Positions 58,601-64,000 of a stretch of 64,000 nucleotides of DNA are shown piece after piece. The DNA lies in assembly GCA_037043235.1 (NCBI GenBank), contig JAWRVZ010000135.1, forward strand, positions 1,089,501-1,153,500, read 5' to 3'. Within the stretch, counting starts at the first letter, position 1; every line of letters begins with the position of its first letter. Under the pieces are notes generated by a model. The model did no database searches and was not told the origin of the DNA. It saw nothing but the letters and a program-made list of their open reading frames with translations. Source of the DNA: Rhodeus uyekii. Taxonomy: Eukaryota > Chordata > Actinopteri > Cypriniformes > Acheilognathidae. Made by a program: the position numbers and the translations under genes.

Positions 58601-59433
58601 TTCAAACAAGAGACCTTTTATAGAAAAAAAAAGAAAAAAAAGTAATTAATCCCAGCGTATTAAGTTTAAATTTTATTAGGTTTTATTAAAAATAAATCTT
58701 AAGTTATTCCAAAGGAGAGAGTCCTTATAGCAATGGACAGCCCAGTAAGATGAAGAGGGACGTAAACTCCCGTCTGTCCGTCTGAAGCCTCCTAGTGGAC
58801 CTTGGACTGACAGCTATGTCCCTGTATTATAGACCACTTACAGAGAAGAGAGGCCCATCTTCCCTCCATTGTGAGCCAGTAGAGGCCAGCGCAAAGACAG
58901 ACACACATCCCTGTCCTAATGAGACTGAGACCACACCGCTGGGGTTGTTATGGCAACAGCTTATTAGAGTGTGTAGACCCTGGGGTCAATGGGTTATTAT
59001 GGGATGTCTGAAGAGGGATGAGAGGTTTCATCATCTAGCCATGCGTTACACTTGTTCATTCTTTTCCCCTGGAGGATCAAGTGATTAACAAAAAACATGT
59101 ATTTTTAGTCTTATTATAATGGCGATACTCTGGTGGATCTTTTGTTTGGATTAACATAACGAATACTTGAAATTCCACTACATTTTGTGCTTACAGCATA
59201 AAAAGCCTTTAAAGGTCTCTCAAGATTGTGCCTGATGTGCGAATGTTGGCTTTAATTTGCTTTAGTGGCATTCATGCTATTCTGACACTATTTATTTTGG
59301 CAGCAGTGATATCAAGCTGATGTTCTTTGTTCATTGGAAAGAAAAAAAGAGTTTTAATGCTGTCTCCAAGTCAAAACATACGAAGGTCACATGAATGGCA
59401 AAACATTGGGTTATGATAATTGCTCAGAAAATA

Positions 59434-60019
59434 CAGTGATTCCTCATTTATTGCGATTAATGTGGATCGGAACCCCCCGCAATAGGTGAAAATCCGCGAA
59501 GTAGGATTAGCCAATCAGTCAAGTCACCTTTCTTCATATAGTGCTTTTTACAATGCAGATTGTTTCAAAGCAGCTTTACAGAGGTCACAGGAAAGCAATT
59601 TAAACAAAGTTTGTTTTGGCTGAACAGCAGCCTTAAAAGAGCAGGTGAATCAATACAATTGATGAATTTTAAGTGTTAATTGTTTCCCCAACTGAGCAAG
59701 CCATAGGCGACAGCGGCAAGGAACCAAAACTCCAGCAGGTGAGCATCAACTCACAGGATACATCCACTCGTGCTCTCATTCGTCGATCTCATGCCGGGAA
59801 CCAATCACGTGCCTTGTCTGAGTGCCCGTGGGTGTGTACAAAGCCTCTGAGAGTGTTGTCTGGCATCCTGGGAAACTGTTTCTCTTGCATCACGATGAAA
59901 CAACACTGCTTTCCGCATTACGCTGCCGTATTTTTGAATTTTTATTTTTCTATAAATATTTTTGAAAAATATACGATGCATTGAGGAAACTTGAACCGCG
60001 AAGTGGCGAGGGATTACTA
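59434..60019. mobile_element. Mariner-like MITE with an inserted retroposon-like segment
   Basis: The left end CAGTGATTCCTCATTTATTG, then CG, mirrors CGAAGTGGCGAGGGATTACT, then A, with TA at both flanks. Inside, CAAGTCACCTTTCTTCATAT, then AGTGC...AAGCAGCTTTACAG and ACTGAGCAAGCC...GGCAAGGAACC (about 59515-59730) match a common fish repeat that seems to have been inserted later. Confidence 0.65.
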
Positions 60020-61648
60020 TACTTCTGATTTTATTTAACCCCTTATGTTTTGATTGGGTTGTGCACATTAAATTAAGTTACCTAATGAAATTTTGTTTTG
60101 CTGATGAAGAACAACTAAGTTTGCAGAGAAACTTTAATTTTGCTGAATTAGTTATTTTGAGATTTGACTGTTTGGTAATTACGACGTCGTGAGTGTAGAC
60201 CTAAACACTATACTTACTAATGCTAAAAATCTGAACAAAAGTTACAATTTTATGACATTTAAAAATGTCATGGGCTATAATGAAAAAAGTTTTGTTTTAT
60301 ATAAATATTAAGCTTTTACTTTTACATTTTAAGTTGTAAGTTAACATTCTTAACCATTTAAACAGTTAAAGAATAAATTCTTCTTCTTCTTCTTCTTCTT
60401 ATTATTATTATTACTTTTTTTTTTTTTACAAAATGTCATCAATAATTAATTAATAAATATCATTTGTATCTGGGGAGTCACACCACATGTTATTTTTGCA
60501 AAGTGAACTAACTTTGCCTTGTCATAAAAAGGTCAAATTATCTGCTATTTTTAGAAGTTTTATTGACCTTGACAAACAGTCACGAGGGTCCTATTTTATG
60601 TTCTTTGTCCTGTTTTTCTGTATGCCTCTGGTATGGTAAAACCTCTGGTTGGTAAAACCACATGATGTGGTCCAAGAAGTGATGGTGAAGCTTTAGCCTT
60701 TATTAAAAACCGCTGCTAAATGACAAACCCTGATCAAAATCTCCCCATCTCATATATTGTGTTCTGTGGCAGCGAGCATCAAATGAGAATTTCTTAATTT
60801 GGTTTTGATCCCATGTTTATCGAGATTAATTTGACATATGAACCCCTAACTTCAATCTAATTTCAAGGCCAGAAAAAATAATAAATACATATAATGAAAC
60901 ATAAAGGAAAGGGCTCCAGGACATGTTTCAAGAATAAGTTGTTAAAGTTCCCAGGGGAAATTAGGCATACAGTGAGTTTCTAGTACAGCCCAGATTATGC
61001 TGTTATTAACTTGATCAGTTGAGAAGACCTGGACTGGACCTGTCTAAATTTAGTGTAGCATCACTGAGGGGTTTTCTCATAGGCAGAGAATCTGGAGTAA
61101 AGGCTGAATGCAGGTCATGTGTCTTCTCACTTCTCACATATGAGGTTTAAAGCTGAGCTTCATTTTCACACATTAAAGTTGATTGTTGATTGAATCATAA
61201 ATACATTACACCTTTATATCTCATGTTAATGCTTTAATTTTGTGTTATAGACTGTTAAGTTGTGATTCTGAGGCGCTATTATTAGATTTGTGAAAATCAA
61301 TAAAGCAAAACTATCTAGATCATTTCATAATGTTAGAACAGATGGGTTTTTCTGGTTTGAAATGGTGTTTTTATATATACGATATTCCAAGAATTTGGCA
61401 TCGCTACAGTTTTTGAAAAAAGGTTTTGTCCCAAGGTTGCATTTATTTGATCAAAAATACAGTGAAAACAGAAATATCCATATGTGACTCCTGTCTTCAG
61501 TGTCACATGATCCTTAAAAACATTTTGATATGCTAATGCACTACCACGTTTGATCAGTTTTAATGCTCACCCCAAACTTCTATATGGTTGTCTATGTTTG
61601 GGCCTGTACATATGAATTCTTTAAAACTTTAATCTTGTTTCGTTGTAG

Positions 61649-61708
61649 GCGCTGGCGTCTGCTGCGGAGAAACTGCAGAAGGATCACCAGTGGAAGGATG
61701 ATTTTGAA
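61649..61708 (+). CDS. cacna2d1: Calcium channel alpha-2/delta subunit, exon 4
   Basis: GTTGTAG|G and GAA|GTAATT bound 60 bases (20 codons): ALASAAEKLQKDHQWKDDFE. Family members share the A-E-K-x-x-x-x-HQW pattern at this place. In phase 0 at both ends. Confidence 0.9.
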
Positions 61709-63156
61709 GTAATTCTTCACACATACACATTTCTTAAACAAACATACAAACATGTGGAATAAGGCTACAAACCTTTTGCCTGAACGTGTTTTGATACAGT
61801 TCTTTATTGGAGAAGAATAGATTCCTGACACATTTACACATTATCACCTCAATTAAGAAATAATCGATAGTGCTGTAAAATGTTGGAATCCTGATCTCAG
61901 ACCTTGAGTCTGTTGTATTGATGCATTTCAGGTTCCCACGGACTGAAATATCAATTCTAATTTGCAGAGGAACGGATATGACGTCTACTTGTCTGTTATA
62001 GATTTGTCAAGTATTGTCTGAATGAGTCATCATAATTCACAGCAATATTTTATTTTTTAATCAGACTTCAACTTGCTTTAAAAAAAATCTGTTTTAACCC
62101 AAAACTTTGTTTATTCAGTGGTTTTACTCTGAATAATAATAGATTCAGACTATCACCTAACAGCATCATGACCAGAGATGATCTGCCAATGATGTTAGTC
62201 CATTTTGAAATAGAGGGAAAGTGTGAGTTATTGGTGGACCTTTTTGATTTGGATGCAGGAAGAAAGGTCTAGGAACATTATTGAACTATTTTTATTTCTT
62301 TCATTAAACACATTTTTTCAAATCAGCAAAAAATCCTATCGATCGACCTCTAATTTTTACTGGAAATTTGTCTTAGCTACTACCTGAAGTAGGTTTAATT
62401 TAAAGTACTAGAATAACTAGAAAACTAAATTGAGATATTAATAAAATAATAAAAATGACAAAGCACATATAAAATAAGTTAAACTAAATATAATTAAAAA
62501 TATATAATTAAAAATTCCCCCCCAAAAAATAATAATAAATATAAATAATGCATAAGTAATTCTAAGTATCAATCAAAATGAATGATTTATTTACAGACAG
62601 TATTATTGTATAGTATTGCCCAGAATTATTGGACTGAATTTTAATACTGAACATTTCTAATATGTTACTTCCATGATACCTTAAAAAAGGTATTACCATG
62701 GCTTAATTATTTTCATACTTCATACAATTTCTAAGCAAAACACCTGTGGGCACCTTTTTGTTCACAAGTCCATCCTGCCTGCAGCTGTTACAGCAGGTGC
62801 GTCTTTTCAAGCATTTGTTATGGACTCAACTGATGTGTTATCAGTGACAGACAGAAAGCTTTTCTTTTGAATTATCGATGAGATGATGGTACCAAACATA
62901 TTAAAGACACTACCTATAAGTTCAAAGCTTGGATCCCATGTGACCTGTATGCACATATCTCAGGAAGTACTGTACTAAAACTTAAAATGAGTGTGCGCCA
63001 CGATTAGCAAGCAAGCAGGACAGGTGGTGGCAGCCGGTGATGATCCACCCCTATGTCTCCAAGGCAACTATATGTCAGATAGTGAGCTCGCTTGTTAACG
63101 CCCTACTAATGCCAGTTCTGACAGCGCCCTCACACTGTGAGGAGAACAACCCTGGG

Positions 63157-63203
<47 letters not shown>

Positions 63204-63741
63204 TCACACACATTTTTTATCGGAACATTCCATAAACAGTATACTGTAAAACCTGATTGAAGTAAAGCTGCTTTTAAATCCGCAGTTAAATTCCCAAAAA
63301 TGTTAAAGATGTTTTTTTTTTGAAGAAAAATTATATATCAAAGCTAAGTTGCAGTATATAGAAAACGATTAACAAATAGATTTAAGACTTGATGGTGAAA
63401 ACCTTTTTGCAGCATTCTAGGAATGTTAATTTGTGAATTTCACAATTATATTTCATTGTATTTTTATAAAATATTATATTTCATTTTATATTTTCATAAA
63501 ATGTGTGACTATGAAATATAAAACCAAAAAACAACCCCTGGAAAACATTTGCTATTTATTTGGTTGTTGCACCAAATCTTCCCTGTAACCTTCCAGGAGT
63601 GTCTATTAAGAAATAAAAGCCTAAACAAAAACATATGCAAAGGGTACATTTATTTTAGGATACACAGTATCCTAAGGAATATTGAAAAATACAGAAGATA
63701 AATTAAAAACACATTGTCTTCTCTCACTCTTTATCAAACAG
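61709..63741 (+). other. Intron 4 of cacna2d1-like gene
   Basis: AT-rich, with a (CA)n microsatellite at 63161-63201. The frame at 63037-63249 just upstream and across it has no recognised family. No gene or mobile element was recognised. Confidence 0.75.
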
Positions 63742-63777
63742 GATAATGAGACCATCTATTACAATGCCAAGAAAGAG
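63742..63777 (+). CDS. cacna2d1: Calcium channel alpha-2/delta subunit, exon 5 (36-nt exon)
   Basis: CAAACAG|G and GAG|GTAAGA bound 36 bases, DNETIYYNAKKE. YYNAK is the family signature that precedes the VWA N-terminal region. NET is an N-glycosylation sequon. A 95-nt intron (63778-63872) follows. The tiny exon keeps the frame whether included or skipped. Confidence 0.9.
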
Positions 63778-63872
63778 GTAAGATTTCATTTTCAAAATAC
63801 ATATTGTGATAAATACTATCACACAACAAAGAGATGTAAACTAAAGAATTATTTTGCTTATTATGTTTATAG

Positions 63873-63984
63873 TTTAACATTAGTGACACAGACATACCAG
63901 AATTCAAAGAGGATCCTGCTTTCAAACGGCTTGTTTCATACAATACGACAGCAGTGCACATTCCCACGGATATCTACGAGGGCT
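63873..63984 (+). CDS. cacna2d1: Calcium channel alpha-2/delta subunit, exon 6
   Basis: TTTATAG|T and GGCT|GTGAGT bound 112 bases: FNISDTDIPEFKEDPAFKRL, then VSYNTTAVHIPTDIYEG with one base left over for a Ser codon. AVHIPTDIYEGS is near-identical to alpha-2/delta-1, whereas subtype 2 has VQIPTDIYKGS. NIS and NTT are N-glycosylation sequons. The VWA domain with its MIDAS site would follow beyond the window. Confidence 0.92.
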
Positions 63985-64000
63985 GTGAGTACACACACAC

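Noticed and set aside
58795..59088. Possible extra exon or small gene of 97 codons in intron 3
   Set aside because: Locally GC-richer, but no recognisable family and no splice context that fits the alpha-2/delta frame.

Overview
This is a teleost fish genomic window, most likely from a cyprinid or other ostariophysan. The evidence is one vertebrate gene with GT-AG introns, AT-rich unique DNA with long (TA)n, (CA)n and (TCTA)n arrays, and dense fish-type repeats: DIRS-like tyrosine-recombinase retrotransposons, several Tc1-like families, hAT elements, tRNA- and 5S-derived SINEs and Gypsy-like solo LTRs. The species is an inference.

The only host gene I can support is the 5' part of a plus-strand voltage-gated calcium channel alpha-2/delta gene, closest to cacna2d1. 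Exon 1 (ATG at 12048, signal peptide) is followed by a 22.4-kb intron, exon 2 (34540-34621), exon 3 (37454-37570), a 24.1-kb intron, then exons 4 to 6 (61649-61708, 63742-63777, 63873-63984). All splice phases agree and give 165 codons plus one base. The gene runs off the right edge before its VWA and Cache domains.

Region 1-12047 is upstream DNA. It holds a scrambled DIRS copy (copy A, 1-3109) with an inverted gag duplication and an hAT element inside it, a Gypsy-like solo LTR nested in another, two neighbouring copies of one TIR element, SINEs, and a promoter-proximal stretch next to a (TCTA)n array. Intron 1 holds a Tc1 relic with a poly-C tract, a second Tc1, two more LTRs, several MITEs and a 4.7-kb decayed DIRS copy (copy B, 28891-33601) whose gag carries an 83-bp tRNA-Asp-like insertion. 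Intron 2 is mostly a dead Tc1. Intron 3 holds one Tc1 nested in another, a shortened Tc1, and a three-level nest at 46553-52867: a TIR transposon containing a 5S-derived SINE containing a nearly intact DIRS element (copy C, 47191-52432).

DIRS copy C is the most informative element. It has inverted terminal repeats and an internal complementary region that joins the complements of its two ends. Its gag is open, its RT/RNase H/methyltransferase-like frame has one apparent 1-nt deletion, and its tyrosine recombinase is open. In copies B and C the pol frame is +1 to gag, overlaps the end of gag, and gag ends in CCC-TGA-C or TCC-TGA-C, which resembles the antizyme +1 frameshift site. All three DIRS copies lie in the same orientation as the gene, and every visible end abuts a GTT trinucleotide.
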